DNA of 64,000 bases from Riptortus pedestris (GCA_019009955.1 CM032228.1:173796001-173860000); one strand, 5' to 3'; shown: positions 25,756 to 38,289, numbered from the stretch's first letter. The notes: generated by a model not told the origin, from the letters alone. Translations and numbers: made by a program.

Positions 25756-26282
25756 ATTTTAATTTAGAATAGAATAAAAAGAATATATAGTAAGAAGAGA
25801 ACGACCAGCATGTGGGAAGATATCATTTAGGCGTTTCGTTACTTAAAAAATCTCAGAATTATCAACAACTAAAGAAATAAGAAAATGGCGAGGAAATGGA
25901 GGTATCCCGATGAATATGGTTTTCGCGTTATACTATGATTAGTGATATAAAGTAAAAGAAAAAAGTATGAAATTGGAAACGAAGGGGTTAAAGGTTGTTG
26001 TTGTTTTAGTGATAAAGGAGAGAGGTTACCCCGAGCCGAGAAGACACAGCTGTCGTTTTACAACCTAGCCTAATACTTCCTGACCCAGATAAATTCCAGA
26101 CAATTTTCCAGAAGCACAGCCCCCCCCCTCTCCCTACGTAATTGACACGGCACATTCGGAAATAAATACATAAAATTTATGTCTTCACTTTCAATTTGCT
26201 GATTCTATAGATTGTTGTTTCCTTCTACTTGTACATAGACGATCACTTAACAAATGCGTTCATCTCCAAATGTATTAAAATA
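25756..26282. other. Unassigned sequence
   Basis: Nothing recognised. Confidence 0.5.
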
Positions 26283-26400
26283 ATTTTTTTCTTTCTGGAT
26301 GGTATTATAGACCTTCAGCCGCCCTCAAATAGGAAGCGAGAGATTCGTGATCAGTGTTATGTAGTGAGTGATCAACTCGACGTACAATTTCAGTTAACCA
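26283..26400 (-). mobile_element. Truncated SINE, family D
   Basis: Shares with 61634-61858 the ordered blocks GTATTATAGACCTT, GAGAGATTCGT and TGTAGTGAGTGATCAAC. On the minus strand the T-rich start is an A-rich 3' tail. The tRNA-like head of the 61.7-kb copy is not recognisable here. Confidence 0.6.
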
Positions 26401-28986
26401 ACAAATGAAGTTGTGACCTGGAATGAGTTGTCTTCAGTATAACGACGGGTGGATAGCAGTAGTCATATCATTACGTTTACCGACGGGCTGTCAGACCGAT
26501 TTACTCACTAGACTTCTGATGTTCTTCGCCGCGACACCACACCCCTCTGGTAGCAAACCAGTATACTTAGTCTGTGGTCACCCATTCAAGTATTTGAAAA
26601 GTGGTTTTATCTGCAATTCTCAATGACTAACCAAAATCCTTATCGCTCAATACGTTTATTATTTTATAATAGCAGTGCATTTTAAAATATATTCCCAAAT
26701 AACAGAGAAAATATAAGGGGAACATACAGATTTTATCTCATCTTGCCAATAGCTCAGAAATGTTTAAAAAAATATAAAAAAATGTTTTTCTAGAGAATAT
26801 TTATAAAAATAAATATCAAGCTTGCTAGTGTTTCAAATCGGAACAGATGAAACGTAGTTTTAGAGAAGGGTTACAATAAAAAAAATCGATAATATTTTTT
26901 TTATTATGAGCCGGATCAAGAGATCGGTTATACAACATGTACCAAGTAACATTCTGTTACGAGAGATCAGATATTCTGAAAATATGTACTCAATTTTATA
27001 TTGTAACAAAAATGAGGCCTTTAACACGTTTTACATCAATTCATTGATATTGAGATATCCATGATTTTCATTAATGATCCCATCAAATCCACTAATAGCC
27101 ACACAGCTTATAAAGATTTATTTTTATTTTAAAAATGTAAATTGTTTTATTCGTATAAGTAAAAAAAAAATAGCCATTATATCATTTTTGTCATCTATAA
27201 TATATAATTATTGAATTCAGTAAATCTAGACGAAAATTCCCGAAAGACTATCTGTAGCTGGGGATAATTCTCACTCAATCTGATGAGAGTTTTATTATTA
27301 GCAATATCTCATCAAATTCCTGTTTAAACATTGTTACATTCGATTTTAGAGGTAGGTCTTGCAGTTGAGTTCTGAGGGAACTGCATTTTTAAATAGCTCT
27401 AATGTAAAATAGCAAGTAGTCAGTTCTCTAAGTGGTTTACTGCAATAGAAGTGGGACTTATATTCAGTTTGCCTATCCGGTAATACCTACCAAATTCAAT
27501 TTTTGCTCTGGGATATCTATTGTATCTTCTGTCTTAAAAAATTAAGGGAAAAAAACACTCTTCAATTGAGTGTCACTTGTTTTTCATAAATGCATATGTG
27601 TTGTTATTAATAATAAAAATAAGAAAGGTTCTAATAATATAAACGGTTGAAGATTCCAATGGCATAGCTTCGTGAGAAGGCCCAACTAAAATTTATTGTT
27701 AAAATTAATGTATAAATAAGCATAATGAAGGTTCAAAAGCATCTGTATAGCCCATGATATTCTTTTACACTTTATGAGGCAACAAATTGAGGGATAATTA
27801 TAAATTATTATAGTCTTCTCAATGAGCAACCTGTTGGGATTCCCTTAAATCCATTGATATAGAGTAATAATTACACAGGAGGAGGTGTTTAGTGTAAGTA
27901 GGTCATTAACAATTCAAAGGCTAATATCCTGTTGACAAAATACAAGTCGAGTTGGTCGGAGGATCAAAGGAAACGTTGCCTCTTCTAATGGCTCATGAGG
28001 GCTATTCATCACCAACAAATGTAATTAACTGATCACTGTCATTACTTTTTCTAACATCTTCATAATTATATCAAGAGGAATAATTACATCCTTGTCTGTG
28101 CCCCAAGCACTGAGAGTACATCTCGCCTCTTTGCCCCTAACATCTTTATTATAACCTCCCTTGCCAAGGAGCTTTGGTCTTATTTTAATTCTCTGCTCGT
28201 CATATTTGTGTCTCCAAGGATCACTTTCACAGCAATATGGCATTATCTGAACCTTGGGATTGATTCCAGACTCTGAAACAGAGAGAAACTAATACGGAAT
28301 GCTTTGACACATTGAAGGGCTTAAAATGTATAATGTATACATTTTAATCGATACCTGGACGTATGACAATAACACGAAATACTATAATAGACAAATATTT
28401 AAAATTGGTAACAGATCTTGACCGACTGGCGCGGACCAATTGACTTTATAAAATGCTAATAAATATGTTGTAAAATGAGTCACATGTATTATGTACGGCA
28501 TTTCATATATCTGGGAGGAACAACCGACCATATGCAATTTGAAATACGACGTTGGTAAAAATATATAATTTCAGACTGCAAAACATACCTCACGACCTAC
28601 AGACCTATTGTACACGCAAAGTCCTCACATATGGAATGCCTGTAAATTTTTAGAAGTAGTAAAGTGATATTTAATCACTTTACGAATGCCAATGCTTATA
28701 TCAATTTACAGAAGCATTACTTTTAACTTAAGAAAGAGTACTGCCATTGTCATTTGTTAACATAAGAATGAGAAAGAGATTTAATTTTTAAATAATAATA
28801 TTTAATTTGAAATATAAAATTAATTTTCCTTCTTTACTATTTGTGAAAAGTATACTTGCTTTTCTCCTGACCTTATAAATTGTGGCGAGTTTGTCTTGAG
28901 TGTGGATCATCTCTGTTGTGACACACTACCCTACAAATTAAATGAGAATGAAATGTATACGAGATCCGTGTTCGCTCTAGCTTTGT
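26401..28986. other. Unassigned sequence
   Basis: No gene recognised. Around 26865-26950 there is a faint resemblance to the HLE core (ATTATGAGCCGGATC), too weak to call. A 72-codon minus frame at 28025-28243 looks moderately coding-like in composition but has no family I recognise. Confidence 0.4.
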
Positions 28987-29121
28987 AGCAGATTTCTCTT
29001 AAGGGAAATCAGCTATTGAGGTTGTACTCATGACGGAATTTTAGAAATTTTTCTTCAAATGTCCATCGATCCTACCTAGTAGATGACGAAAATGAGGTCC
29101 GTTCAAAACTGTATGTATATA

Positions 29122-29182
<61 letters not shown>

Positions 29183-29620
29183 CTGTTACCGCTCTAGCGG
29201 TCGCAATTTTTGTTTGATCGTTACCAAACTCGATATTTAGTCGTTTTATGTAAAAAAGAAAGATCAAGTTCGTTAACGACTGAAATCGGACCGGTGGGAG
29301 GGGGGGGGGTTTAAAGGGGAGGATTTTCGAAAAATTCTCCGTTACTATACGTCGGATCGAAAAATTGTACAGAATCAATCATATTGAAAATTAAATTTCC
29401 TATAAATATTGTTATATACATGTATTCTCTATCTTGAATATTAACCGAGATATTTGCATTTTTATTAAGTCCGGGCAGCTAACGGATGACTGAATTTCCC
29501 GCCAAAAGCTAGTTCGGCCATTTGCCGTAACTGTTCGGCTCTCGTATGGAGATTTCTCTAATGTATAACTTCATGTGGGAAATCTGCTTAGTTTACTCAG
29601 CCCTGCGTGACGGGCTTTTT
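28987..29620 (+). mobile_element. HLE family, near-complete copy (634 bp)
   Basis: The 5' palindrome AGCAGATTTCTCTTAAGGG runs into AAATCAGCTATTGAGGTTG. It is followed by the ATCGATCCTACC block, GAGGTCCGTTCAAAA, (TA)n at about 29111-29176, GTCTGTTACCGCTCTAGCGG, the complete core with a G-run, and a distal segment with AAAGCTAGTTCGGCC and TCGTATGGAGATTTCTC. The 3' end has GGGAAATCTGCTTAG and the hairpin CTCAGCCCTGCGTGACGGGC. One of the cleanest copies. Confidence 0.9.
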
Positions 29621-29710
29621 ATCTATTGTAACTGAATAATTCTTTTTTAAATATATTTTTAAAAAAAACAAGATCAAAATTCAAAACCCATATTTTGGAG
29701 TAGTCATTAA

Positions 29711-30477
29711 CTCTCCAGAACTCGCGCTGTGAGCAAAATACTCACACCCCGAAGAAAAAAGGTATATCTATTATTATATGACTACACCTGTAGCCTTCTC
29801 TTACCACCCTCTTTGAGTCCCAATCATAAGTATAAGCTGACTGTCGCCAGGTCAAGGTTAATCAGCCGAAGTAGTTTTGTGTGAGTGTTTTTCCACAGTG
29901 CGAGTCCTGGCACAACGTATTTTTTTTTGGTTTATTGTGAGTGTTTTTCTCATCAAGCGAGTTCTGGTGGAACTTTTTTTCTTTTTTAATACGGGATTTC
30001 TTCTCATCGAACGAGTGCTTTGGCGATTTACCGAAAACTGTTTTTTGGCTCAGGAGACTTATCAAGCGTCACCTGATCAACCGTTCACAAATGACCACCA
30101 TGTCTATATTAGGAAGAAGCAAAATGATGAGGATTGCTTGTATAGAAGAGAAAAATCCCACATGTTTTGGTTCTAGTACCTCGTCGCAGTTTTGTGCCTA
30201 TTGTCCGAGGAGAAAAAACAAAAAGCCAATGTATGTCATTCTTGTGAAAAACAAAATTTTAATTAGTTAGGTAAATCTTTAAGTTGCTTGACATAATGTT
30301 TCTTCAAAACAGAATACCTGTACAATAAATGTTGAATCGTACTATTATTTTATATTAGTATTTGATGTTTATAATAAATAAAAAATTGTTTTATTGAAAT
30401 TATTTTGTATAAAAAACTTTTTTGAGGGAAATAGGTAGTGTGAGAAAAATTCTCATTTTGGCGCGAGTTCTGAAGGG
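29711..30477 (+). mobile_element. Non-autonomous, internally deleted piggyBac-like element
   Basis: Bounded on both sides by TTAA (29707-29710 and 30478-30481), the piggyBac target duplication. The ends are imperfect terminal inverted repeats: CTCTCCAGAACTCGCGC on the left and, as reverse complement, CCCTTCAGAACTCGCGC on the right. Beyond these both ends contain further TGAG/CTCACAC sequence in inverted arrangement. At 767 bp it is far shorter than an autonomous piggyBac (about 2-3 kb). It contains three imperfect tandem units of about 60 bp at 29880-30050, each with a GTGAGTGTTTTT- or TTTCTTCTCATCGA-type start. Confidence 0.85.
30050..30270 (+). pseudogene. piggyBac transposase C-terminal cysteine-rich remnant
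   Basis: Inside the piggyBac-like element. One frame gives FCAYCPRRKNKKPM and a shifted frame gives ANVCHSCEK. In that order they resemble the C-x2-C ... C-x2-C cysteine-rich domain at the end of piggyBac transposases, which binds the terminal repeats. The catalytic DDD core is absent and the remnant is frameshifted, so it cannot make an active enzyme. Any mobility would depend on an autonomous relative elsewhere. Confidence 0.6.
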
Positions 30478-30481
30478 TTAA

Positions 30482-32017
30482 AAATTCATTAAAAAGCAGT
30501 AATATTTTAATTTATTGACCACACATGTTCTGTATTGCGCCAGCTTAGAGCCAAATTGCAATGTTCGTTCTGCTCTCAATGAAATGATTATCACCCCCCC
30601 TCTCAGATGTGTACAAAAAACTGTCGGAAGTGATTTATTGTGATGATTATATGTAAGAAAATGATCAACGTTTAGGGGGTGTGTTATAAAATGAGAGGGC
30701 AGACAAAAAGGGTGGACACCCCTGATAATCTGGGTTCTCAGGTATAGCTAATGACTGTAGAGATCTCCACTGGTGGCCCGCTCTTATATTAATTAATTCG
30801 ATGCCTTCCAGCAGTTAGCCTCCATTTTTTACTCTGGGTCGGCAAGCTTTGATCTTCAACCCTTCCGACACCCTGCGACGCCCGAGATCAATGGATCTAT
30901 TGTTCTCAACAACAAGAGTCACCCTACTAATCCCTAATAATATGGTGTCACATTGACTTCGAGAGTTTCCCTTTTCGTTTTTAATTAACACCTTTAGCCT
31001 TTACTTATAGGTTTTTTTTTCTATCTTTTTTTGTTAATTCCTTGAATTTACGTTTTCCAATACTACAGATAATAATTATCCAGATATAAAAGAAAATTAT
31101 ATGGAGGTCAATTTATTTGGTTGTAATTGATCAAATTAATTAAATAAAGGAGTTAATTAGACCTGCAGTAACAATAGAAATTTAGGGGATTTATAGATGT
31201 AATCTACTGATATTAATTTCAATACTTTTTAATCCTTGATGTGATCTTGCTTGAAGTATGTTTTCATATATGTTTGGTAAAAGATGGAATTTTAAATCCA
31301 CATAATGCCTTATTAAATGAACCTATCAATAAAAAAAAATGATGATGTCATAAAGCTCTACTTTTTTAATTCTATTAGTTTAGTTATAGAGTTCACAAAT
31401 TAACTTTTCTAATTGCTAATTTGCTAATATTTTAATCTTTATTAATTTATCTTATTGTTCCATAGGTGAGTCATCATCATTCCATCAGTTGGAGGAAATT
31501 AAACTGAAGACATGCTAAGGTATTAAAATATTCATTTATATATATAATTGTCGAAAAGTTTTGGAGCAGAAAGATCAGAAGTATGTTCATTTAGAAGAAC
31601 GAATAAAACATTATTTTTTTAACGTTGCTAGAGATTTTTAAAATAGAAACTCACTGAAGTTAAAGTAAGATAATAATACAGAATTCCTCTTTTTTATTTT
31701 AATTAAATTACAGAGACCATTGCTGGAAGAGATACATTTTGGGAAGGTGGACTTGTATTGGTTTCGAGTAAAAATGTTTCGTATTAATGACGTCAAAAAC
31801 GCTCAAGTTTAAGCACTCGCTTAAATAAAAGTTGCAGAATTCTTAATACAAGAACATCTGATTTCATTGATAATTTACAAATATTCGGGGGGGGGGGGGT
31901 TGGGCTTTGGTAGGAATTAAGCAACGAATTAATAGGTGATAAAAACTTAGCATGTCGGCATTTTGAGCTAAAGGCGGTCTAGCTGACTTTTGTTAGAACA
32001 CACATTCTTTCGTAATA
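30482..32017. other. Unassigned sequence
   Basis: No gene recognised. A moderately GC-rich patch lies at 30750-30960. A G13 run at about 31887-31899 resembles the G-run of HLE cores, but its flanks do not match. Confidence 0.45.
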
Positions 32018-32540
32018 AAAAAAGTCCGTCTCGCAAGGAATTCGTAAACTAAGTAGATTTCCTACGTGAAGTTTTACAATAGATAAATCTACATACTGGT
32101 AACACTTAACTCTACCATGAATATTAACTGAATAAATACAAATAATAATGTAAATGATTCAGTCAATTTACATTTTGGAGATTCATCGGAAAGGAAAACA
32201 TATACTGAATTTTATTGATAACTATCCATCAGAATATATTTGCATGTATCTCATCTAGAAAAGATTTGTTAAACGCAGTATTTACATTATCTCTTATTAA
32301 CATGACATTATCTCGGCTAATATTGAAGATAGTAAAAACATGTTTACAAGATCATTTTTAGAACAATAGATACGCAATAATATTGGTTCTATACCATTTT
32401 TCGATCCGACTTATAATGGAGATATTTAGAATTTTTCCTCTATCCTCTAAACCCCCCTCTCACTAGTCCGATTAACGAACTTGATCTTTAGTTTTACATA
32501 AAACGTTTAAAACGATCTAACGAAAATTGCGACCACTAGG

Positions 32541-32610
<70 letters not shown>

Positions 32611-32719
32611 GAACGGACCTCATTTTCGACAATTCCTAGGTAGGATCGATGGACATTTGTGGAAATGTTTCAAAAATCGCGTCCTGAGTATGACGTTAAT
32701 AGCTGATTTCCCTTAAGGA
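32018..32719 (-). mobile_element. HLE family copy (about 700 bp)
   Basis: On the minus strand, 5' sequence CCTTAAGGGAAATCAGCTATT leads to the block with GTCCATCGATCCTACC and GAGGTCCGTTCAAAAT. A long (TA)n follows (32539-32605), then the core without its CTCTAGCGG start. The 3' end at 32021-32055 reads GGAAATCTACTTAGTTTACG, a damaged hairpin, then GACGGACTTT. The outermost 5' bases (AGCAGATTT) are lost at 32719. Confidence 0.8.
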
Positions 32720-33104
32720 TTCCATAGTGATTCTGAGACAATTGTTCTCTGAATAAGTTATTTAAGTGAGCTGAAACCATAAGTTACCAATTTACTGAAG
32801 GTAATATTTAAGTTGACGTAATTATTTAGAGTCGATTAGAAGTTTACACGCTTTCACAGATATGAAGAAGAATGCCATTTATTAACTACTGTCTTGATCT
32901 GAGACTGATTACTCTAGTGGAAACACTTATCCTTTATTGAGGATGGTGTTGAAAAGTAACCCATGGAAAGCGCTTTCGAAGTATTAGCTTGAAATTGTAT
33001 AGCTTCCCTCTCTCGCCGCAGAGCTTTTTCTTGGGATGATGTCAGGTATTTTTCTTCAGTGTTGGATTTCAGTCCTTGAAATCACGAATCTGCAAATGGT
33101 TTTA
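32720..33104. other. Unassigned sequence
   Basis: Nothing recognised between two HLE copies of opposite orientation. Confidence 0.5.
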
Positions 33105-34127
33105 CTTTAAGGGAAATCAGTTTTTGAGATTGTACCATGACGCGAAAATGTTTTTCAAATGTCGATTGTCCTACCCATGAGATGACGAGGTTAGTTCAAA
33201 ACTATATAGATATAGCGTTGTCTGTTAACGCTCTAGCACACGTAAATTTTGTTTCATCGTTACCAAAATCGATATTTTTAAACGTTTTTAAAGATCAAGT
33301 TCGTCAATGGCTGAATTTCGACAATAAGGATTAGGGACGGGGGATGGGGAAATCAAATTTCTAAATATTTCCATTAATTTGGGTGTCAGATCAGAAAATT
33401 GTATTGAGCCAATTCAGTTTTAAATTTAATTTCTACTATTGTTTAATATAAAAGTTTTCTCTAACTCAAAAATCAACCGATTTGTTTGTGTTTTTTCTTT
33501 GGTTTTTATTCAGCATTTGATAAACTAAATAACTAATAAATCATCTCAGTCACAAAGTATATCGTTACAACTTGAGTCTAAATTTCTTTTTGCACAGGCA
33601 TCTTACTCGGGAGAAATAGAGAATACATTTTGAGGCTAGACTATCAGTATGCCATATTCCTGCACATGAAAAACGCAAAGTGCAAGACGGACTTTTACAC
33701 TTGAACCATACATGATTGTTGTGATCAAAACATACCTTTCTGAATTTATACTCTGGTCTTTAGACCAATATCATAGCTTCTACAGCATTATTCCCCTTGA
33801 TAGATTTCTAAAAGGTTTTTAGTTGATTTGATAGATTAAGATAACGATTATTCTGACTCATTAAACATAACAGTACTAGATATAGTAAATAATTGTCAAT
33901 AAAATTAAGAAGTTATATATTTCAGTATTTTTTTTTTCTTTCCGGTGTGAAACTGGCAGACCTGTATGTTCACGTTTTAAACGCTTCCCGTCAGGATGGG
34001 AATGATTTCTTATTACCGTTTGTTTTATTCACGGTGGTCTGTTACCAGTGTGTAGATTCATCTATTACTAAACTTCACCAGGGAATTCTGCTTATTTTAC
34101 ACAGACCCTGCGTGCAGCCTTTTATTT
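33105..34127 (+). mobile_element. Diverged HLE copy, possibly composite
   Basis: The 5' part (33107-33490) has CTTTAAGGGAAATCAG, a shortened TA tract, GTCTGTTAACGCTCTAGC, the GATCAAGTTCGTCAATGGC core and ATTTCCATTAATTTGGGTG. A decayed 3' end appears at 34081-34126 (GGGAATTCTGCTTATTTTAC, then ACAGACCCTGCGTGCAGCC). The 590 bp between do not match other copies. Either the distal region is extremely diverged or foreign sequence was inserted. Confidence 0.6.
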
Positions 34128-34834
34128 AAAGCATGTGAGCACTGGAGCTTAGTGCTGAATTTTGTTGAAAAGAAACTTAATGGCAATATCATATGTTATT
34201 TGTTCCTACTAAAGACCTCGCACACTCCTAACACCACTATGTATAATTTGATATTGTTTATCACCTAAAAAGTCATTTTACAGAAAGCAAAAACGTTGTT
34301 GATCAACAATTGCGTTTGTCTAAATTAAATAAATGATGGTGTGAAATGTTGTTGATAGTGTTGAACCTCGTTTGGAATAATAATAGGAGTATGTGGTGAA
34401 GAGGTAGGGAGAAGGAGAGGAGTTATACACCTCCAGGGATGTTTTTCCACGTCTCTTCAACTCCCCTGAAATATTAACCCTTTCCGGGCCCGTCTTAACC
34501 CACTTACACTATCCTATTCTCTTATTACTCTCCTACTTCACTAACTTCCTTCAAGGCTATCTCGTATAACAATGGCCCAATTGCATCTAATATTTCCAAC
34601 GTATTCACCCTTACTAAGTTCTCTTTCCAATCTGACGTTCGCCCAATATAAAATTACATTACGTAATCTTGATTTGTCAGAATCATATTCATTGCTGCTA
34701 CTATTCATTGTAGAGCTACTTATGCAGGATAATTTTAGGTATTCATGCACTCTTTTTTACAAATGTTCATTTATACGAGCACATGTTTCGATCGGTATTC
34801 TCCAGCGAACAGATATGTTTCCTGCCATATTATC
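34128..34834. other. Unassigned sequence
   Basis: No gene recognised. Overlapping open frames on both strands at 34541-34862 (96 and 69 codons) have no motif. Confidence 0.45.
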
Positions 34835-35348
34835 AGTTTTCTTAGGGGAGACCAGCTATTGAGGTTATACTCATGATGCGATTTTGAAACATTTCTTCGA
34901 ATGTCCATCGATCCTACCTAGGAGATGACGATAATGAGGTCCGTTGAAAATTATATATATACTAGTGGACCCGGCAGACGTTGTCCTGCATGATATTTCA
35001 AGCGATTAGGATTCTATGTTTAAAACAAAAGCTTCTTTATATATCTCGTTTATACTTTGTTATGCGACAAAAGTGAATATAACAAAAGTTACTCCAAATA
35101 ACAACATAAACAACTTTTAACCTGTGCATATTTGACGGAAAACCAATAGGAAACGACATATCACTATTTTTAATTGTAGGCCTCCCTTACGACCCTCACT
35201 CCAGCTCCATCTGCCGGGCTGATTTGTGACACTAAACCATCCAGGGCGTGACCCAAACGCGTACAAAAAAAATCATTCAAATCGGTCCAGCCGTTTAGGA
35301 GGACTTCAGTGACATACACACCTTCAGTAGAATTATATATATATAGAA

Positions 35349-35416
<68 letters not shown>

Positions 35417-35890
35417 CTGCTTACGTTCTAGCGGCCGCAATTTCTGTCTGATCGATATCAAACTCGATATATAAACGTTGGATGCAAAAATGAAGATCAA
35501 GTTCGATAACCGCTAAAATCGGACAAGTGGGAAGGGGGGGGGTTTAGAGGGGGAAATTAAAAAAATTCCAAATACCTCTGTTATAATCGATCGGATTGAA
35601 TATTTGTATAAAATCAATCTTATTGCAAATGTAATGTTCTATAAATATTATTATGTACATTTTTTTTTTCATTATCTTGATTATTAACCGATTAATTTTG
35701 AAGTTTTTTAGATTTCGGGCTTCAGTAATCCCCCACTCCTACTCATGTCATATTAAAAATAAGCTTAAGAAGTACATTATTTGAAGCATAAATACCAAAT
35801 ATTGTTCTCATTGAAGTTTAACGTTTTGAAATAAATGCAAATACGTGCGAAATCTGCTTAGTTAACGCAGCCCCTGCGTGTCGGACTTTT
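34835..35890 (+). mobile_element. HLE family copy, split by a nested insertion
   Basis: The 5' arm (34835-34961) has the palindrome remnant CTTAGGGGAGACCAGCTATT, the CATCGATCCTACCTAGGAG block and GAGGTCCGTTGAAAATTATA. A family-B element (34962-35346) then interrupts the TA tract. TA/GT resumes to about 35416. It is followed by CGTTCTAGCGGCCGCAATTT, the core with a G9 run, the distal variant with TTCAGTAATCCCCCACTCC, and the 3' end GAAATCTGCTTAGTTAACG plus the hairpin CAGCCCCTGCGTG. Without the insert it is about 670 bp. Confidence 0.85.
34962..35346 (+). mobile_element. Interspersed repeat family B, nested in an HLE
   Basis: Starts CTAGTGGACCCGGCAGACG then TTGTCCTGCATGA, and ends ATCGGTCCAGCCGTTTAGG, then ACTTCAGTGACATACAC and CAGTAGAATTATATATATA. 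The second copy at 47671-48227 shares both ends and the inner GTAGGCCTCC and CATCTGCCGGGCTGATTTGT blocks. It carries no coding sequence. Similar GACGTTGTCCTG / CGGTCCAGCCGTT boxes are, as I recall, common in insect repeats, but I cannot assign a class. It lies exactly inside the TA tract of the HLE, so it inserted later. Confidence 0.75.
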
Positions 35891-36744
35891 TTTTAAAAAA
35901 GCTATTCCATTCTTTCAGGAACTAAACCAAAGCCACTTTCATAGAGCCTTTTAAAGAGTCATGATACTAATGAGATAGTTACAGGTCTGTGGACCTACAA
36001 GCACCTAAGGCCTTTATCAGTAAGATGCGGACTGACTATCATTCATAGTTAACTTTAGAATGTATACTATACAAGTTGGTCGAACCTTTCAGCCAGTTCG
36101 AAAGAAAAACCTATGCCAAAGCGAGAGAATGAGTAGAGTTAAGCAAAAATTACGAAGAAATGCGCCATAACGCTAGGTGCCTTAAAACTTCCGACTCTAA
36201 AATTTTGCTTGTCTTTCCTGAATGTTTGAGTTTATTCAAAATGTTTTTGGTTATCTTCCTAATACTAATTAGAAAGAAAAATCAACATAAGCGGCTCGTT
36301 TTGGAATAGTAGACTAAGAAACATGTATCTACCGGCGGTGTTCATTTACTCCTAAATGTTTCTATATTCTAAAGATATGCTTTAGAATGATGGTTTCTAT
36401 TATCTCCCATCTTGCTGTAATGACGTGCACATGTTTACGATTGCTGTTTGATTTCAGAATGGCTTGTTGCCTAAATTATTCTTTACTAGTTGGATAAATA
36501 CTCTTGTCTTACGCTAAACTTCGTATGTCTGTAATAAATGTCGAAAGCCTGTGTGGGTATACACCTGATGTCCTACTTTCTTGTCGGACGATGTCAGTTG
36601 TCAGGGTCTACTAGGAGCAGGACCACCATAGAGTGAAGCTCTAGATTACTCAAACTCAATAAATATAAAATATGACTCATGGGATATTGGTCACAAAATA
36701 AATAAATACATTATTTTATAAGGTATGGGAATCTTAACCATCAT
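35891..36744. other. Unassigned sequence
   Basis: Nothing recognised. Confidence 0.5.
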
Positions 36745-37618
36745 GGTATTTTTTTTTCTCCTCATGAACCCTATGAGGAGTTATTTATTGGAATACATGT
36801 TCCATTGCCACATGACATATTAAATGTATGATTATGTTTAAATACATTTTTATTTTACAATATATACACGATAATAACTATGATACTATGATGATAACTA
36901 TCTACTCAAATATAATATAAAAAAATAATAATAAAATAAAATAATTGAAATAAGTAAGATAATTACAAATAAAATTGATAAATGAAATGAAAAAATAAAT
37001 AAATAAAATGAGATAAAATCAATTAAAGTTTAACTCAACCGATGTTTAATTTGCGATTCTATGTGAGGTAAATATATTGTATTATAATTCCCATTCTTCA
37101 CTATTAACTTTACATTCTAATGCATTTTTGATACTTCCATATCTATACTTTTGATAAACATTTTAAGTTCTTTATTATATTTGTTAAGTATAATATGAGG
37201 TGGTTCTGGCCAATTTCCTTCTTTTAAAATTATGTTCATTATTAAATTTGATCTATTTTCATTAAATGTTGAACAGTCATAAAGTATATGTAAAAACGTT
37301 AGAGTTAACTGTGAGTCGCAAGTACATTTGTCATTGTCTTGAATTTTAAATCTTGTTAACTAATGTCCTGTCTGTCCATGCTCCATTAGAAATTGTGTGC
37401 ATTTGTGGTGGTGACTCTTAATTGTGTTGTAGTTGTGAGTTACATTTGTTATGTATTGATGTAAGCTGTAAGATTTGTTACATGTCGTCCATTTTCTGTT
37501 CCACTTAAGTATTGTGTCGGTACGTAAGTCTTTTTTAATGTATGAGAGAGGTACCAGAGAGAATTCTGGAATTATTTTTGTATCTTGAGCTGCTTCCTTT
37601 GCTGTCAATGCAATTAAC
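36745..37618 (-). mobile_element. LINE 3' fragment with terminal stem-loop and A-tail
   Basis: On the minus strand, a coding remnant (37110-37618) is followed by an AT-rich 3' UTR. The copy ends in a perfect stem-loop, CTCCTCAT-AGGGTTC-ATGAGGAG (36758-36780), then a run of 9 A (36749-36757). The same 3' UTR and stem-loop recur in the opposite orientation at 41270-41565, which defines the family's 3' end. A stem-loop just before the tail is a feature of several LINE clades, where it serves in RT recognition. Confidence 0.75.
37110..37618 (-). pseudogene. LINE ORF2 C-terminal remnant
   Basis: The frame starts LTAKEAAQDTK near 37610 and continues through WNRKWTTCNKSYSLHQYITN, HKCTQFLMEHGQTGH, a single in-frame stop (37357-37359) and LTRFKIQDNDKCTCDSQLTL. 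It ends just after FIKSIDMEVSKMH. The CTC...H-ILYD-C arrangement is the CCHC-type motif of LINE C-termini, and LTRFKI corresponds to LTRLRIGH in the LINE at 5.7-7.5 kb. The leading AKEA matches the end of an RNase H or linker region. 5' truncation leaves no RT. With the internal stop it is a pseudogene. Confidence 0.65.
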
Positions 37619-38289
37619 CATTATAGTAATATTTTCACAAATATGATTCTCTTATCTAAACAATTGGAATATTGGAAATATAGTGGAAATTAACCTGGCG
37701 TCATTTGTCCATTTCATGTAATTATTGTTTAGAAAAGAGTCATATCTTTACACAGCACCCGAGAGAACTTAAAACATTTTAGTAATTCAAAAACTGGAAA
37801 AAAAGAAAAGGCACGTTGGTGTTTCAAGATGACCTTTGCGTCGTATCATTGGATTTTGCAATAGTTACGTCTTCTCTTTTTGTATTATAAGAGGAAAAGA
37901 GCCTTTAATGGAGCTTGATAGAAGTAAGGAAGTCTCGAGAAGACATCCATCTTCTTTCTTATGTCTCCTCGTGTTTTAGCGCACTGTTTAAAGTGCTTGG
38001 TAATTTCAGCCTAAGTGGTTCTTAGCACTCCAAATGGCATTTGCTCTCCCCTTTTCAGTTTTCCAAAACTCTTCTAACCCTTGTTCGGCTTTGTAGGGTT
38101 CTAATCTTCGCTTAGTGACTTCCCTTCGTCATTACCTACTTCTTTACAACCCCTGGTATTGAGGGATGAAGACCTGTAATGAGACTTCCCTGTCCGATTA
38201 TTTGATTTGGTCACTTCTAAAGGCCATTAAAAGTATACACCAGTTAATAAACAGTAATATTTTTTAATACAACTCAAAGGGAATTAATT
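37619..38289. other. Unassigned sequence
   Basis: Nothing recognised. Confidence 0.5.

Noticed and set aside
28025..28243. 72-codon minus frame with balanced composition
   Set aside because: No recognised family and no exon partners; left unannotated.
31880..31905. G13 run considered as an HLE core
   Set aside because: Flanking sequence does not match the core on either side.
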